64,000 nt of DNA from Paracoccaceae bacterium (GTDB lineage: Bacteria > Pseudomonadota > Alphaproteobacteria > Rhodobacterales > Rhodobacteraceae). Numbering within the stretch: position 1 is the first letter of the stretch; each line of letters opens with the position of its first letter. The translations under genes were made by a program, and so were the position numbers. Under the pieces are notes generated by a model, which was not told the DNA's origin, did not search any database, and saw only the letters and a program-made list of their open reading frames with translations. This document shows, in pieces, positions 63,649 to 64,000 of this stretch. The stretch is from contig WGNF01000003.1 in the NCBI GenBank assembly GCA_016124615.1, positions 372,001 through 436,000 on the forward strand, written 5' to 3'.

Positions 63649-64000
63649 ATGCGTTTTGAGGGTGTGATGATGGCGGTTTCGGCGATCTGGACGGGCGCGG
63701 CGGCGCGCAATGCCGGTACATTGGCCCGCAATGCCCGCGGACGACGTCTGCGCGGCTTCGTCGCCGTCGCGCTCTTTGGTCTGGGCATGGGAACGGCGGC
63801 CGGGGCGATCGATGCGCCGTCGGCCTTTGCGCAGGCGGTGGCCGAGGCTTCGGCCGGGGATACCGCGCTGTCCGAATTCTACAAGTCGACCAATTATGCG
63901 CCGGTCTGGACCGAGGCCGCCGATGCCGACCGCCGCGCCGCCTTTCTGGCCGCGCTGGACGTGGCCGACGTGCAGGGCCTGCCCGCCGCCCGCTATGACC
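63649..64000 (+). CDS. YcbB-like L,D-transpeptidase, 5' part (cut by window end)
   Basis: The frame stays open to the right edge (117 codons). It has a long N-region and hydrophobic segment (GFVAVALFGLGMGTAAGA) as signal, then LSEFYKSTNYAPVWTEAADADRRAAFLAALDVADVQGLP, which matches the N-terminal scaffold domain of YcbB/LdtD-type L,D-transpeptidases that make 3-3 crosslinks in peptidoglycan; the YkuD domain lies beyond the edge. ATG 63649 or the ATG codons at 63667/63670 are possible starts. Divergent to the DUF882 peptidase. Confidence 0.85.
   Translation, partial: MRFEGVMMAVSAIWTGAAARNAGTLARNARGRRLRGFVAVALFGLGMGTAAGAIDAPSAFAQAVAEASAGDTALSEFYKSTNYAPVWTEAADADRRAAFLAALDVADVQGLPAARYD

Noticed and set aside
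1..64000. tRNA/rRNA genes, IS elements, prophage genes, CRISPR arrays
   Set aside because: None was seen on either strand by eye; no clover-leaf sequences, transposase frames or regularly spaced repeats were found.

Overview
The window is high-GC, gene-dense DNA from an alphaproteobacterium, most likely a member of the Rhodobacterales (Rhodobacter/Paracoccus-like). Reasons visible in the sequence: the complex I operon has the Paracoccus/Rhodobacter arrangement with extra reading frames between the nuo genes; birA lies directly behind nuoN; NuoG is the short alphaproteobacterial type; and there are Rhodobacterales-type neighbourhoods (purF-cvpA-radA, tatABC-surE-pcm-nlpD, a Hint-domain protein, a CtrA-like TTAA-N7-TTAA box). 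I see no tRNA, rRNA, insertion sequence, phage gene or CRISPR array. Composition looks uniform, so this reads as chromosomal core with an accessory catabolic stretch at the right end.

Layout. 1-15208 (+): nuoD (3' end) through nuoN, encoding respiratory NADH:quinone oxidoreductase, with seven non-nuo genes embedded, several tied to their neighbours by 1-4 nt stop/start overlaps. 15198-18423 (+): birA, coaX and rnj continue the run to a hairpin shared with a convergent DEAD-box RNA helicase (18477-19979, -). 20275-21668 (+): OsmC-like peroxidase and a transglutaminase-fold protein. 21768-23366 (-): prfC. 23589-25305: a lipoprotein behind a CtrA-like box, convergent with a Hint-domain protein. 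25521-29013 (+): SDR, tatABC and a DUF815 ATPase. 29020-31692 (-): nlpD-like, pcm, surE. 31856-40229 (-): SDR, secreted protein, purF, cvpA, radA, PqiA-like protein, small membrane protein, mlaF, mlaE, alr. 40411-43988 (+): YfgM-like protein, bamB and der, the same order as in E. coli. 43985-49248 (-): TetR, ppk2, alpha/beta hydrolase, metA (acetyl-CoA type), P-loop ATPase, EamA transporter. 49357-53058 (-): FadL/OmpP1-type outer-membrane protein, EamA transporter, choline-sulfatase. 53207-60330 (+): CocE-type hydrolase and a complete peptide/opine ABC importer. 60336-63339 (-): secreted protein, class II aldolase, HSL-type esterase, DUF882 peptidase. 63649-end (+): start of a YcbB-like L,D-transpeptidase.

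How the parts work together: the left quarter is energy metabolism (proton-pumping complex I). The middle is housekeeping: RNA decay, translation termination, Tat export, protein-damage repair, purine synthesis, recombination, outer-membrane lipid transport and biogenesis, and cell-wall precursor supply. The right 12 kb looks like a nutrient-scavenging module (sulfate ester, peptide-like substrate, ester hydrolysis) followed by cell-wall enzymes. The least-explained items are the accessory complex I genes with the NuoE-HhH fusion, a hairpin-bearing intergenic element repeated three times just behind gene ends, and several enzyme homologues with altered catalytic residues.
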